DNA from: Rhodoferax sp.
Lineage (GTDB): Bacteria > Pseudomonadota > Gammaproteobacteria > Burkholderiales > Burkholderiaceae_C
Direction of reading: 5' to 3'
Assembly: GCF_018780565.1 (NCBI RefSeq)
Contig: NZ_JADMJN010000009.1
Span: 62,001 to 126,000, forward strand
Length of the DNA: 64,000 nucleotides
Shown here: piece after piece, positions 28,805 through 38,376 of the stretch
Numbering within the stretch: the stretch's first letter is position 1
Layout: each line of letters begins with the position of its first letter
Notes under the pieces: generated by a model
What the model was told of the DNA's origin: nothing
The model's database searches: none
Seen by the model: the letters and a program-made list of their open reading frames with translations, nothing else
Program-made: the position numbers and the translations under genes

Positions 28805-29209
28805 TCAACCCAGCTGCAGAAACTCCACCCAGTTGCCATCCGGATCTTCCACGATGGCGATCTTGACACCGGGACGCAATTCGCGCTCTTTCATCACGAC
28901 CTTGTGTCCCTTGTCGGCACACAGCTGAACCATCTCGGCAAGGTTGCTCACGGTGATGGTCCAGTAGCGGTAGCCGGTTGCGGCCTGGATGCCACCGGGA
29001 ACGCCTTGCGCAGGCACCTGGTCAAGCACCACGAGTTTGATCATGCTCTCACCGCACAGCATTTGGTGCATGACGCCGCTGCCACCGGGCATGGGCATCT
29101 CACGCAGGTATTTGAAACCCAGCACATCCCGGTAAAACGGCAGCATGGCCGCCCCGTTGGTGGTCACAATACCCAAGTCAATGGACTGTTTGCTCAATTG
29201 CACACTCAT
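28805..29209 (-). CDS. VOC (glyoxalase/bleomycin-resistance) family protein
   Basis: This 134-residue protein has the paired beta-alpha-beta-beta-beta units of the vicinal oxygen chelate fold: MLPFYRDVLGFKYL near the N-terminus and EDPDGNWVEFLQLG at the C-terminus. Members include lyases, isomerases, dioxygenases and binding proteins; function here is unknown. It is divergent from the monooxygenase gene, with about 100 bases between starts. Confidence 0.75.
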   Translation of the reverse strand: MSVQLSKQSIDLGIVTTNGAAMLPFYRDVLGFKYLREMPMPGGSGVMHQMLCGESMIKLVVLDQVPAQGVPGGIQAATGYRYWTITVSNLAEMVQLCADKGHKVVMKERELRPGVKIAIVEDPDGNWVEFLQLG

Positions 29210-29310
29210 GCTTGTTTCCTCTGTTGATTGAAAGGATTCAACCGTAACACGAGCGGAAAACAGAACGTGTCGCCTTGTCTACAAGGCCAGAAATTCAAAG
29301 GAGACTTTCA

Positions 29311-30810
29311 GTGCAGGCATCCGACCCTGGTCGCCAAGTGGCGGACCACACATTTGTCATCGTGGGTACCGGCTTTGGCGGATTGGGAATGGCCATCCAT
29401 CTCAAGAAGCAAGGCATCAACAACTTTGTCATTTTGGAGAGAGCCCGAGATGTCGGCGGTGTGTGGCGCGACAACTGCTACCCAGGTGCTGCGTGCGACG
29501 TGCCTTCGCACCTCTACTCCTTCTCATTTGAACCCAATCCAAACTGGTCACACACCTACGCGCGGCAAGACGAAATCCACGCCTACTTGCAGCACTGCGC
29601 CGCCAAATACGATGTGATGCGCCACATCTGCTTCGGTGCGGAGGTCCAAGAGGCAGAGTTCGACGAACAGGCCAACCGCTGGAATCTGAGCTTGACCAAC
29701 GGTACCCAACTCAGCACCGTCTTTTTAATCACTGCCACGGGACAACTCAGCCGACCTGTCATCCCGCAAATACCGGGACAAGCCGAATTCAAGGGCACAT
29801 CTTTCCATTCCGCGCGTTGGGATGGGAGTCTCAGCGTTGAAGGAAAACGCGTTGCCGTGATTGGCACCGGCGCATCCGCAACGCAATTTGTGCCGGTACT
29901 CGCGGGACAAGCAAAACACCTCACGGTATTTCAGCGATCGCCCAGTTACATGATTGCCCGCCGGGATCGACAGATACCGCAGTGGGAAAAGTCGCTCTTC
30001 CAGACGTTCCCGTGGACCATGCGCTTGAAGCGACTTGCCATCTATGCGAAATTTGAATCCCGCGGGTTGGCCATAGCGAGAGTCAAGTCACTCATGAAGC
30101 TGGCCATCGGCATTCCTTTTCGCAGAATGCTCAAAGCGCAGGTGCCCGATGCTGGTCTTCGCGAGAAATTGACTCCTCAATACCAAATCGGGTGCAAGAG
30201 GATTCTCTTGTCGGATGATTACCTCGCTACCTACGCCAGGCCCAACGTCAGCCTCATAACCAATGGCATTCGACGAATCACGGAGACCGGCATTGAAACC
30301 GATGACGGTCAGCAACACCCTGCTGATGTTCTTGTCTATGGAACTGGCTTTGCGGCGACGGAGTTTTTGTCGCCCATGAAAATGGTGGGCCTCAAGGGGC
30401 TGGACCTCAACCGTGCCTGGGCAAACGGTGCCCAGGCCTATCTCGGCCTCACCCTGCCGGGTTTCCCCAATTTCTTCATGCTGTATGGACCCAATACCAA
30501 TTTGGGCCACAACTCTATCGTCATCATGCTGGAGGGCCAGGTGGAGCTTGTGATGCGCCTTGTCAAGGCCATGCAAAATGCCAAAGCCCAGCGGGTTGAA
30601 GTTGACCAGAGCACTTTCACAAGGTTCAACCAGCGCATCCAGGAGCGCCTGGCCCACACCGTCTGGAATGGCTGCAAGAGTTGGTACGTGGATGCTGATG
30701 GACACAGCAGCGCGAACTGGCCTGGATTTACCCTGACCTACCGCTGGCTCACGCGGTACTCAAGTCTTGGTGCCTATAAATTCACGCAAACCGTGGGGAA
30801 GCCCAATTGA
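29311..30810 (+). CDS. Baeyer-Villiger-type flavin monooxygenase
   Basis: This 499-residue protein has an FAD-binding GTGFGGLG near the N-terminus, a second nucleotide motif GTGASATQ, and the Baeyer-Villiger fingerprint at residues 160-171 (FKGTSFHSARWD, matching FxGxxxHxxxW). Such enzymes convert ketones to esters or lactones with NADPH and oxygen. The start is GTG 29311, because AAGGAG lies 7 bases before it. The esterase gene follows with an overlapping start, a classic ketone degradation pair. The natural substrate is unknown. Confidence 0.87.
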   Translation: MQASDPGRQVADHTFVIVGTGFGGLGMAIHLKKQGINNFVILERARDVGGVWRDNCYPGAACDVPSHLYSFSFEPNPNWSHTYARQDEIHAYLQHCAAKYDVMRHICFGAEVQEAEFDEQANRWNLSLTNGTQLSTVFLITATGQLSRPVIPQIPGQAEFKGTSFHSARWDGSLSVEGKRVAVIGTGASATQFVPVLAGQAKHLTVFQRSPSYMIARRDRQIPQWEKSLFQTFPWTMRLKRLAIYAKFESRGLAIARVKSLMKLAIGIPFRRMLKAQVPDAGLREKLTPQYQIGCKRILLSDDYLATYARPNVSLITNGIRRITETGIETDDGQQHPADVLVYGTGFAATEFLSPMKMVGLKGLDLNRAWANGAQAYLGLTLPGFPNFFMLYGPNTNLGHNSIVIMLEGQVELVMRLVKAMQNAKAQRVEVDQSTFTRFNQRIQERLAHTVWNGCKSWYVDADGHSSANWPGFTLTYRWLTRYSSLGAYKFTQTVGKPN

Positions 30811-31739
30811 CCTTATCCACGAAAACGATTGCCCCACCATCCAATCTGCTGGAACGGTTTCAGGCGGCTTTTTTGCGGGGTTTTCTCCGGGTCAGTTTCC
30901 GTACGCTGATTGGCCCGCCATTGGGTATCGGGTTTCAGCGTCTATGGGTTGAAGTGCTGGCTGTTTTGATGCCCGGCGTAAGGGGTACGCAAAAAACCCA
31001 GAAGCTTGTCGGTGGGTGTCCGGTCGAAATCGTCACGCCCAGGTTGTTGAAAAATCGGGGTGCCATTCTTTGTCTGCATGGCGGTGCGTTTTGCCTGGGG
31101 AATTCGCGAACGCATCGTGCAATCACCACGCGATTGGCGGTTTACGCCTCCATGCAAGTCTGGGTGCCAAATTACCGGCTGGCACCCGAACATCCATATC
31201 CTGCGGCACTGAATGATGCGCTGGCCTGCTATCAGGACATGCTGAAATCCGGCTACAGCGCGAGCCAGATCGTAGTCGCCGGTGATTCTGCGGGAGGGGC
31301 TTTGGCCATCGCGCTGGCGATGCGTTTGCGCACAATGCGTGAAAGCCAGCCGGCAGCGCTTCTGCTCATGTCGCCGGTCACCGATGGAACGCTTTCAGGT
31401 CCAACCCTGAGAACCCATCTGCAACTCGATCCCATGATCCGTCGCGGTTGGCTGAAGCAGGGTATTCATTGGTACGCTGCTGCAGGCGCTGTGGAGCACC
31501 AACCATTGCAAAACGACCTGAGCGGATTACCGCCCATGCTGATTCAAGTAGGCGATCGCGAACTGCTGCTGTCAGACTCCACAAGATTGGCTGAACACGC
31601 GTCCCAATGCGGAGTCCCGTGTCAATTGGAAATTTATGCACAGCGCTGGCATGTGTTTCAACTCCAGGCATTTTTTCTGCAGTCATCAAGAGCGGCCTTG
31701 AAGGCTTTGGCCAGATTTGCACAAGAAAAAAGCCGCTAG
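30807..31739 (+). CDS. Alpha/beta hydrolase of the hormone-sensitive lipase family
   Basis: This 310-residue esterase has the HSL oxyanion motif HGG at residues 91-93 and the nucleophile GDSAGG at 159-164. The catalytic histidine is probably in the C-terminal WHVF segment. It starts at TTG 30807, which overlaps the monooxygenase stop TGA and has GGGGAA 6 bases upstream. It probably hydrolyses the ester or lactone made by the upstream enzyme. Its TAG stop lies within the stem of the following terminator. Confidence 0.85.
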   Translation: MTLSTKTIAPPSNLLERFQAAFLRGFLRVSFRTLIGPPLGIGFQRLWVEVLAVLMPGVRGTQKTQKLVGGCPVEIVTPRLLKNRGAILCLHGGAFCLGNSRTHRAITTRLAVYASMQVWVPNYRLAPEHPYPAALNDALACYQDMLKSGYSASQIVVAGDSAGGALAIALAMRLRTMRESQPAALLLMSPVTDGTLSGPTLRTHLQLDPMIRRGWLKQGIHWYAAAGAVEHQPLQNDLSGLPPMLIQVGDRELLLSDSTRLAEHASQCGVPCQLEIYAQRWHVFQLQAFFLQSSRAALKALARFAQEKSR

Positions 31740-31760
31740 GTTGTATATTCCTAGCGGCTT
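31730..31760. terminator. Bidirectional terminator between the esterase gene and ssrA
   Basis: An 11-bp perfect stem (31730-31740 with 31750-31760) encloses a 9-base loop. On the plus strand it runs into TTTT, and on the minus strand into TTTTT. It can end both the esterase transcript and the tmRNA transcript. The esterase stop codon is inside the left arm. Confidence 0.85.
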
Positions 31761-31773
31761 TTGTCATGCGGTA

Positions 31774-32160
31774 TGGTGGAGCTGGGGGGATTTGAACCCC
31801 CGTCCGCAAGCCTTGTTCGGGCAGATCTACATGTTTAGTGGTCTGATTTGAGTCTCGCCACCTGTGTCGCGCAGCCACACGCTACACAGGACGCCAGCAC
31901 CCTATTTTCTTGCCCCGGGTTAAGGTACCCAGCCCGGAGCCAGCCGATGAAATTATCTTTACAGCCGGGAGCCCTTAACTTGCGCTAAAGACCCCTTGCC
32001 CAGCCCATCGGCCTGCTGTTGTAAAGCTCACTGGCAATTAAGCAGCGAGTGCGAAACGTTCGTCGTTTGCAGTTAGTTTGTTTGAATCAGTTTTACGAGC
32101 ACATTCAGCTCGACATGCACCACACCGCGTCCGAACCCACGTCGAAACCAATGCAGCCCC
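31774..32160 (-). ncRNA. ssrA: Transfer-messenger RNA (tmRNA)
   Basis: The 387-base gene starts GGGGCTGCATTGGTTTCGAC (minus strand, from 32160) and ends in the tRNA-like T-arm GGTTCAAATC and acceptor stem ending ACCA at 31774. The tag is read from 32070 to the stop at 32038-32040 as ANDERFALAA, a form typical of betaproteobacteria. Together with SmpB it frees stalled ribosomes and tags the nascent protein for proteolysis. The terminator at 31730-31760 follows. Confidence 0.95.
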
Positions 32161-32172
32161 AAGAGTTCTATT

Positions 32173-32856
32173 TTAGGTCTTTGCCAGCAATTGCAATAGG
32201 GCCCCAGGAAAATTAATGGTGGCGTGCGCGCCCCACCGGGACGGATCAGCTTTTTCACCAAGATACCCATAAGTGGCAGCAACCGTTCCCATGCCGGCCG
32301 CAAGGCCGGCGACGATGTCGCGCTCGTCGTCTCCCACATACAAACAACGTGCCGGCTCAACACCCAACTGCCTGGCTGCTTCCAGCAGTGGCTCCGGGTG
32401 GGGTTTGGCGTGGGCCGTGGTGTCACCACTTACCACGGTACGCGCCGACATAAACAAGGGCATCGCGCGTGTCAATGGATCGGTAAAACGGGCCGATTTA
32501 TTGGTCACAACCCCCCAAGGCAAACCCTGCGCCGTCAAATTGTCGAGCAGTTCCGGCACCCCCTCAAAAGCATAAGTCCTTTGTGTCAGACATTGCTCAT
32601 AATTTGTGAAGAACTCTTCCCGCAGAGCAGGAAAATCAGCGTGCTCGGGGGTCAGACCCAGAGCCACACCAATCATCCCACGGGCACCGGCCCCCGCCAT
32701 CGATCGATAGTCAAGCAATGGCAACGGTGGCAATCCCCGGTCCACCCGCATTTTGTCGGCGGCAGCGCCAAGATCTGGCGCGCTGTCAATCAGGGTACCG
32801 TCCAGATCGAACAGCACGGCATGGATGTCGGCAAACATCCCCGGATGTGCCGTCAC
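32173..32856 (-). CDS. gph: Phosphoglycolate phosphatase (HAD family)
   Basis: This 227-residue HAD hydrolase has FDLDGTLIDS at the N-terminus with the nucleophilic aspartate, VVTNKS as motif II, a lysine in AKPHPEP, and GDDERD as motif IV. It matches Gph, which removes the phosphate of 2-phosphoglycolate formed in DNA repair and by oxygenation. It overlaps ubiG by ATGA at 32853-32856. The pair ubiG-gph next to gyrA and ompA is common in Burkholderiales. Confidence 0.88.
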   Translation of the reverse strand: MTAHPGMFADIHAVLFDLDGTLIDSAPDLGAAADKMRVDRGLPPLPLLDYRSMAGAGARGMIGVALGLTPEHADFPALREEFFTNYEQCLTQRTYAFEGVPELLDNLTAQGLPWGVVTNKSARFTDPLTRAMPLFMSARTVVSGDTTAHAKPHPEPLLEAARQLGVEPARCLYVGDDERDIVAGLAAGMGTVAATYGYLGEKADPSRWGAHATINFPGALLQLLAKT

Positions 32857-33575
32857 AGGCGCTCCCCAGCAGCCTTTTGGGTGGCAAAAAGATAGTTAAC
32901 ACTCGTGTCCGAGCTTAACCAATAGCGCTGGGTCAAGGGGTTGTGCTCCATGCCTCGTGTATGACGCAAATCAAGATTGGCGGAACGACAGTAGCTTGCC
33001 AACTCACTGGGGCGGATCATCTTGGCGTATTCATGAGTTCCGCGGGGTAGCAGATTCAGCAGATACTCGGCACCAACGATAGCAAACAGGAAGGATTTGG
33101 GGCTGCGATTTAACGTAGAAAAAAACACCCAACCGCCGGGCTTGACCAATGCGGCGCAGGCACGCACCACCGAAGCTGGGTCTGGCACGTGCTCCAGCAT
33201 TTCCATGCATGTGACCACATCAAAACTGCCGGCCTGCTGCTCGGCCAGTGCTTCGGCACTGATTTCGCGGTACTGCAGATTGGGGGTTTCAGCCTCCAGC
33301 GCATGAAGTTGCGCCACCCGGAGAGCTTTGGATGCCAGATCGATCCCCGTGACCTGCCCGCCTTCGCGCGCCATTGCGTCCGCCAGAATACCGCCTCCGC
33401 AACCCACATCAAGAATCTGGAGCCCCTTCAGGGGGCACAGGCTGTTGATCCACTCCAACCGCAAGGGGTTGATTTCATGAAGTGAGCGAAACTCACCATC
33501 CTTGTCCCACCAACGGTGCGCGAGGTCAGAAAACTTGGCCAGTTCGGCCGGGTCAGCATTCAATGTTGAAGTCAT
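32853..33575 (-). CDS. ubiG: Ubiquinone biosynthesis O-methyltransferase
   Basis: This 240-residue methyltransferase performs both O-methylations in ubiquinone synthesis, using S-adenosylmethionine. Motif I is LDVGCGGG; EMLEHVPDP, LNRSPKSF and LLPRGTHEY are typical of UbiG. I start at ATG 33575 (MTSTLNADPAELAKFSDLAH) because UbiG proteins begin here; the open frame extends upstream over the terminator of the OmpA-like gene. No strong ribosome binding site is seen. Confidence 0.92.
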   Translation of the reverse strand: MTSTLNADPAELAKFSDLAHRWWDKDGEFRSLHEINPLRLEWINSLCPLKGLQILDVGCGGGILADAMAREGGQVTGIDLASKALRVAQLHALEAETPNLQYREISAEALAEQQAGSFDVVTCMEMLEHVPDPASVVRACAALVKPGGWVFFSTLNRSPKSFLFAIVGAEYLLNLLPRGTHEYAKMIRPSELASYCRSANLDLRHTRGMEHNPLTQRYWLSSDTSVNYLFATQKAAGERL

Positions 33576-33644
33576 GAGGGGATTATCTGCAAAATACAGA
33601 GCACATTCTTGATTTGCAGTCTGGATAGGACACCTGAAAATGCA

Positions 33645-33668
33645 AAAACCCCGCCGTAGCGGGGTTTT
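33645..33668 (-). terminator. Terminator of the OmpA-like gene
   Basis: The stem of 33645-33654 with 33659-33668 (CCCCGC paired with GCGGGG, extended by A/T pairs) has a 4-base loop. On the minus strand it is followed by TTTTTGC. It lies 45 bases after the OmpA-like stop and just before ubiG, so ubiG likely has its own promoter. Confidence 0.85.
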
Positions 33669-33712
33669 CATTCAAGCGGCTCCGAAGAATCCGCTTTCAG
33701 GTCAGGCAGCAA

Positions 33713-34363
33713 TTATTTGTTGCTACGTGTACCAACCACTTCGATTTCGACGCGGCGGTTTTTAGCTTGACCTTCTTTGGTCTTGTTATCAGCAACGGGC
33801 TGCTTCTCGCCCTTGCCTTCTGTGTAAACACGGTTTTTCTCAATGCCTTTGGACACCAGGAAAGCCTTGACTGCCTCGGCACGAGCCACAGACAGCTTCT
33901 GGTTGTAAGCATCGCTACCGACGGAGTCAGTGTGACCCACAGCAATGATGACTTCCAGGTTGATGGCCTTGACTTTACCAACCAAGTCTTCCAGCTTGGC
34001 TTTACCTTCTGGCTTGAGCACAGACTTGTTGAAGTCGAAGAATGCATCAGCGGCGTAGGTCACCTTGGTAGCTGCAGGAGGTGGGGGAGGCGCAGCAGGT
34101 TTTGCAGCAGCGGGAGCCGGAGCAGCCTTAGGAGTAGCAGCAGCTGGGGCAGGAGCAGCAGCCTTAGGGGCAACAATAGCGCCATCGCAGCCAGGAGCGG
34201 CAGTTGCCGGCGTCCAGTTGGCATCGCGCCAGCAGAGTTCGCTGGTACCGTTTTTCCAGGCTGTGCCATCAGCATTGCGCCAGTTGTCCACCGACTGTGC
34301 GCCAGCGGCGGTTGCGAGTGCTGCGGTAGCAATCAGCATTGCCACTTTATTCAATTTCTTCAT
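33713..34363 (-). CDS. OmpA-family outer membrane/peptidoglycan-associated protein
   Basis: This 216-residue exported protein has a signal peptide ending near AAGAQ (residues 1-23), then a short cysteine-containing segment (ELCWRDANWTP ... PGCDG), an alanine-proline linker at about residues 66-97, and a C-terminal OmpA-like domain that binds peptidoglycan (GHTDSVGSDAYNQKLSVARA). It lacks the OmpA beta-barrel. It is divergent from gyrA and has its own terminator. Abundant homologues occur at this locus in Burkholderiales. Confidence 0.88.
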   Translation of the reverse strand: MKKLNKVAMLIATAALATAAGAQSVDNWRNADGTAWKNGTSELCWRDANWTPATAAPGCDGAIVAPKAAAPAPAAATPKAAPAPAAAKPAAPPPPPAATKVTYAADAFFDFNKSVLKPEGKAKLEDLVGKVKAINLEVIIAVGHTDSVGSDAYNQKLSVARAEAVKAFLVSKGIEKNRVYTEGKGEKQPVADNKTKEGQAKNRRVEIEVVGTRSNK

Positions 34364-34624
34364 GGTTCTCCTCTTGGGAAAAAGTCCGCAGCAGCGCTGC
34401 GTATATTTACAGGACGCTCTAAATGCCTATCACCTAAAACGTTAAGTCCATTGTGCCACAGCCGCAATCCTCCTTGGGCATCAAGCAGGGCTCAGGACAC
34501 TTCAAGTCAAAAAGCTGTGAAGAAACGTATCTGAGCGTTGCGGAGAAGCTACAAAACAGGGGTATTGGCCGCCGCTTAGAATCGGGGGTTGCCTCTGCCC
34601 TAGCCACAAGTTCACGACCTCCCC

Positions 34625-37261
34625 ATGACCCAGTTCGCCAAAGAAACCCTGCCCATCAGTCTTGAAGAGGAAATGCGCCGGAGCTACCTCGACTACGCGA
34701 TGAGCGTGATCGTCGGCCGCGCCCTGCCCGATGCGCGAGACGGCCTGAAGCCGGTGCATCGGCGTGTGCTGTTTGCCATGCACGAGCTCAACAACGACTG
34801 GAACCGGCCGTACAAAAAGTCTGCCCGTATCGTTGGTGACGTCATTGGTAAATACCACCCTCACGGAGACCAGTCGGTCTACGACACCATCGTTCGTATG
34901 GCCCAGGATTTTTCCATGCGCCACATGCTGGTGGATGGTCAGGGAAATTTCGGCTCCGTAGACGGCGACAACGCAGCGGCAATGCGTTACACCGAGATCC
35001 GCCTGTCAAAAATAGCTCACGAATTGCTGGCTGACCTGGACAAGGAAACGGTTGACTTCGGGCCCAATTACGACGGTTCAGAAAAAGAGCCGTTGGTGAT
35101 GCCGACCCGGCTGCCTAACTTGCTGGTGAACGGTTCGGGCGGTATCGCCGTGGGTATGGCGACCAATATCCCGCCACACAACCTGAACGAAGTGGTCGAT
35201 GCCTGCCTGCATCTGCTGCGCAACCCCGAAGCATCGATTGACGAATTGATGGAGATCGTGCCGGCCCCAGACTTCCCGACGGCCGGCATTATTTACGGCA
35301 TCAATGGCGTCAAGGACGGTTACCGCACAGGTCGTGGCAAAGTGGTGATGCGTGCCAAGTGCCACTTCGAAGACATCGACAAAGGTCAACGCCAATCCAT
35401 CATCGTTGACGAGTTGCCCTATCAGGTCAATAAAAAGACCCTGCAGGAACGCATGGCCGAACTGGTTCATGAGAAGAAGATCGAAGGCATCAGCCACATC
35501 CAGGACGAGTCCGACAAGTCCGGCATGCGCCTCGTGATCGAACTCAAGCGTGGCGAAGTACCCGAGGTAGTGCTCAACAACCTGTACAAGCAGACGCAGT
35601 TGCAGGACACCTTCGGCATGAACATGGTGGCGCTGGTCAACGGCCAGCCCAAGCTGTGCAACCTCAAGGACCTGATTGAAGTCTTTCTGCAGCACCGGCG
35701 TGAAGTGGTCACCCGTCGCACAGTGTTTAACCTGCGCAAGGCACGCGAGCGCGGTCATGTGCTGGAAGGGCTGGCGGTGGCGCTGGCGAACATCGATGAC
35801 TTCATCGCCATCATCCGCAATGCACCTACGCCACCTGTTGCCAAGGTCGAGTTGATGACCCGTCCCTGGGACAGCAAGCTGGTACGCGAAATGCTCACCC
35901 GCACCCGTGCTGATGGTGGAACGGTCAACGCAGACGACTACCGTCCCGACGGCCTTGAGAAAATGTATGGCATGGGCAGTGACGGCCTGTACCGCCTATC
36001 CGACACCCAAGCCCAGGAAATTTTGCAGATGCGCCTGCAACGCCTGACCGGCCTGGAGCAGGACAAGATCGTTGCAGAATACAAAGAAGTGATGGCCGAG
36101 ATCGACGACCTGCTCGACATCCTGGCTCGACCGGAGCGCGTGTCGACCATCATCAGCGAAGAACTCACCGTCATCAAGACCGAATTCGGTCAGACCAAAC
36201 TGGGCGCACGTCGTAGTTTGGTGGAGCACAGTTCGTTCGACCTCAGCACCGAAGATCTGATCACTCCGACCGACATGGTGGTTACGCTGTCGCACAGTGG
36301 CTACATCAAGAGCCAACCGCTGAGTGAATACCGGGCGCAAAAGCGCGGTGGTCGGGGCAAGCAGGCTACGGCCACCAAAGAAGACGATTGGGTTGATCAG
36401 CTTTTCATTGCCAACACACACGATTACATCCTGTGCTTCAGCAACCGGGGCCGCCTTTACTGGCTCAAGGTATGGGAAGTGCCTCAGGGTTCGCGTGGTT
36501 CGCGCGGACGGCCCATCGTCAACATGTTCCCATTGGCCGAAGGTGAAAAGATCACTGTGGTGTTGCCGCTTACTGGCGAAAAGCGCACCTTCCCTGCGGA
36601 CCAGTATGTCTTCATGGCAACCAGCATGGGCACCGTCAAGAAGACGGCTTTGGACGAATTCAGCAACCCGCGCAAGGCTGGCATCATTGCCGTTGATCTT
36701 GACGAAGGCGATTTCCTGATTGGCGCATCACTCACCGATGGCAAACACGACGTGATGCTGTTCAGCGACGGCGGCAAGGCCGTTCGCTTTGATGAAAACG
36801 ACGTGCGACCCATGGGTCGTCAGGCGCGCGGTGTACGCGGCATGATGCTGGAAGACGGCCAGAGCGTGATTGCCATGCTGGTGGCTGAAGACGAACAGCA
36901 AAGTGTTTTGACGGCGACGCAAAACGGCTACGGCAAACGCACCAGCATCACGGAATACACCCGTCACGGACGCGGCACCAAAGGCATGATTGCCATCACC
37001 CAGTCTGAGCGAAATGGCAAAGTCGTTGCCGCTACGCTGGTGCATGCGGACGATGAAATCATGTTGATCACGGACAAGGGTGTGCTGGTACGCACCCGTG
37101 TCAGCGAGATCCGGGAACTTGGTCGAGCCACACAGGGCGTCACCCTGATCGGCCTGGACGAAGGCTCGCAGCTTAGCGGTCTTCAGCGTATTGTCGAAAA
37201 TGACGCCAACCCGGTTGACGACGACACGACAGGTGAAGGCGACACCGACTCCACGACTTGA
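34625..37261 (+). CDS. gyrA: DNA gyrase subunit A
   Basis: This 878-residue protein is the breakage-reunion subunit of gyrase. The catalytic tyrosine is Y122 in AAAMRYTE, and the GyrA-box QKRGGRGK lies near residue 580, ahead of the beta-pinwheel. The quinolone-determining region reads [11 protein letters not shown], so the residue at E. coli position 83 is glutamine instead of serine; D87 is kept. The C-terminus is acidic (EGDTDSTT). No clear ribosome binding site precedes ATG 34625. pheA starts 8 bases after its stop. Confidence 0.96.
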   Translation: MTQFAKETLPISLEEEMRRSYLDYAMSVIVGRALPDARDGLKPVHRRVLFAMHELNNDWNRPYKKSARIVGDVIGKYHPHGDQSVYDTIVRMAQDFSMRHMLVDGQGNFGSVDGDNAAAMRYTEIRLSKIAHELLADLDKETVDFGPNYDGSEKEPLVMPTRLPNLLVNGSGGIAVGMATNIPPHNLNEVVDACLHLLRNPEASIDELMEIVPAPDFPTAGIIYGINGVKDGYRTGRGKVVMRAKCHFEDIDKGQRQSIIVDELPYQVNKKTLQERMAELVHEKKIEGISHIQDESDKSGMRLVIELKRGEVPEVVLNNLYKQTQLQDTFGMNMVALVNGQPKLCNLKDLIEVFLQHRREVVTRRTVFNLRKARERGHVLEGLAVALANIDDFIAIIRNAPTPPVAKVELMTRPWDSKLVREMLTRTRADGGTVNADDYRPDGLEKMYGMGSDGLYRLSDTQAQEILQMRLQRLTGLEQDKIVAEYKEVMAEIDDLLDILARPERVSTIISEELTVIKTEFGQTKLGARRSLVEHSSFDLSTEDLITPTDMVVTLSHSGYIKSQPLSEYRAQKRGGRGKQATATKEDDWVDQLFIANTHDYILCFSNRGRLYWLKVWEVPQGSRGSRGRPIVNMFPLAEGEKITVVLPLTGEKRTFPADQYVFMATSMGTVKKTALDEFSNPRKAGIIAVDLDEGDFLIGASLTDGKHDVMLFSDGGKAVRFDENDVRPMGRQARGVRGMMLEDGQSVIAMLVAEDEQQSVLTATQNGYGKRTSITEYTRHGRGTKGMIAITQSERNGKVVAATLVHADDEIMLITDKGVLVRTRVSEIRELGRATQGVTLIGLDEGSQLSGLQRIVENDANPVDDDTTGEGDTDSTT

Positions 37262-37269
37262 TCCAACAC

Positions 37270-38352
37270 ATGGCTAAGACCCTTTCCGAATTGCGCATTC
37301 AAATCGATGCGCTCGATCTGGAGTTGCTGACCCTTCTGAACCAGAGAGCTTCCCTGGCACACGAGGTCGGAGAAATCAAACGGGTGGACGGCTCCCCGGT
37401 GTTCCGGCCGGACCGCGAGGCCCAGGTAATCAGCCAGCTTCAATCCAGGAACCCGGGTCCCCTCAAAGGCTCCCATGTTGCCGTCATCTGGCGTGAAATC
37501 ATGTCGGCATGCCGGGCGCTGGAGGCAGCACAGCGGGTCGCATTTCTGGGCCCGGCGGGCACCTTCAGTGAGCAGGCTGCACTGCAGTACTTCGGCTCCA
37601 GCATTCAGCGGGTTCCGTGCATCAGCCTCGATGAAGTATTCCGGGCCACGGCCGCAGGCAGTGCTGAGTTTGGTGTGATTCCGGTCGAAAATTCCACTGA
37701 AGGCGTGATTTCACGCTCGCTGGATCTGCTGTTGAACTCGCCCTTGCATATCGTGGGCGAAACGAGTTTTCTGGTGCGTCACAACCTGCTTCGGCTCAGC
37801 CCCTCGCTCGAGGGCATTGAGGTGGTTATTGCGCACCCCCAGGCACTTGCACAGTGTCAGGATTGGCTGACAACACACCTGCCTAATGCTGAACGGCGTG
37901 CGGCTTCCAGCAATGCCGAAGGTGCACGCCTGGCGGCCACCAACCCGGCTTGGGCGGCCATCGCCAGCGAGCGTGCAGGCAGCGAATTTGGTTTGCATGT
38001 GGCCTCACATGCCATTCAGGACGACGCCTTCAACCGCACCCGGTTTGCGGTGGTTTGCCTGCCGCAGACCCTGCCCGCACCCGAGGCCTCGGGGCAAGAC
38101 TGTGTGAGCCTGATTGTGTCCGTACCCAACAAACCCGGTGCGGTGCATGACCTGCTGATGCCACTCAAAACCCATGGCGTCTCCATGACCCGGTTTGAGT
38201 CGCGCCCTGCCCGTTCGGGGCAGTGGGAGTATTACTTCTACATCGACATTCAGGGACATCCCTCGCAACCCAATGTCGCATCCGCGCTCAAAGATCTTCA
38301 GAAACTTTGCGCTTTCTACAAAGTGCTTGGCACCTATCCTGTGAGTGAATGA
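37270..38352 (+). CDS. pheA: Bifunctional chorismate mutase/prephenate dehydratase
   Basis: This 360-residue P-protein makes phenylpyruvate from chorismate. It has an N-terminal chorismate mutase domain at about residues 1-90 (LRIQIDALDLELLTLLNQRA), a prephenate dehydratase domain at about 95-270 (FLGPAGTFSEQAA, GVIPVENSTEG), and a C-terminal ACT domain with ESRPARSGQWEYYFY, the phenylalanine sensor. I prefer ATG 37270; a TTG at 37258 that overlaps the gyrA stop would add four residues. tyrA follows after 24 bases. No serC lies between gyrA and pheA. Confidence 0.94.
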   Translation: MAKTLSELRIQIDALDLELLTLLNQRASLAHEVGEIKRVDGSPVFRPDREAQVISQLQSRNPGPLKGSHVAVIWREIMSACRALEAAQRVAFLGPAGTFSEQAALQYFGSSIQRVPCISLDEVFRATAAGSAEFGVIPVENSTEGVISRSLDLLLNSPLHIVGETSFLVRHNLLRLSPSLEGIEVVIAHPQALAQCQDWLTTHLPNAERRAASSNAEGARLAATNPAWAAIASERAGSEFGLHVASHAIQDDAFNRTRFAVVCLPQTLPAPEASGQDCVSLIVSVPNKPGAVHDLLMPLKTHGVSMTRFESRPARSGQWEYYFYIDIQGHPSQPNVASALKDLQKLCAFYKVLGTYPVSE

Positions 38353-38376
38353 TGACCCTAACGCGAAGGAAGCAGG

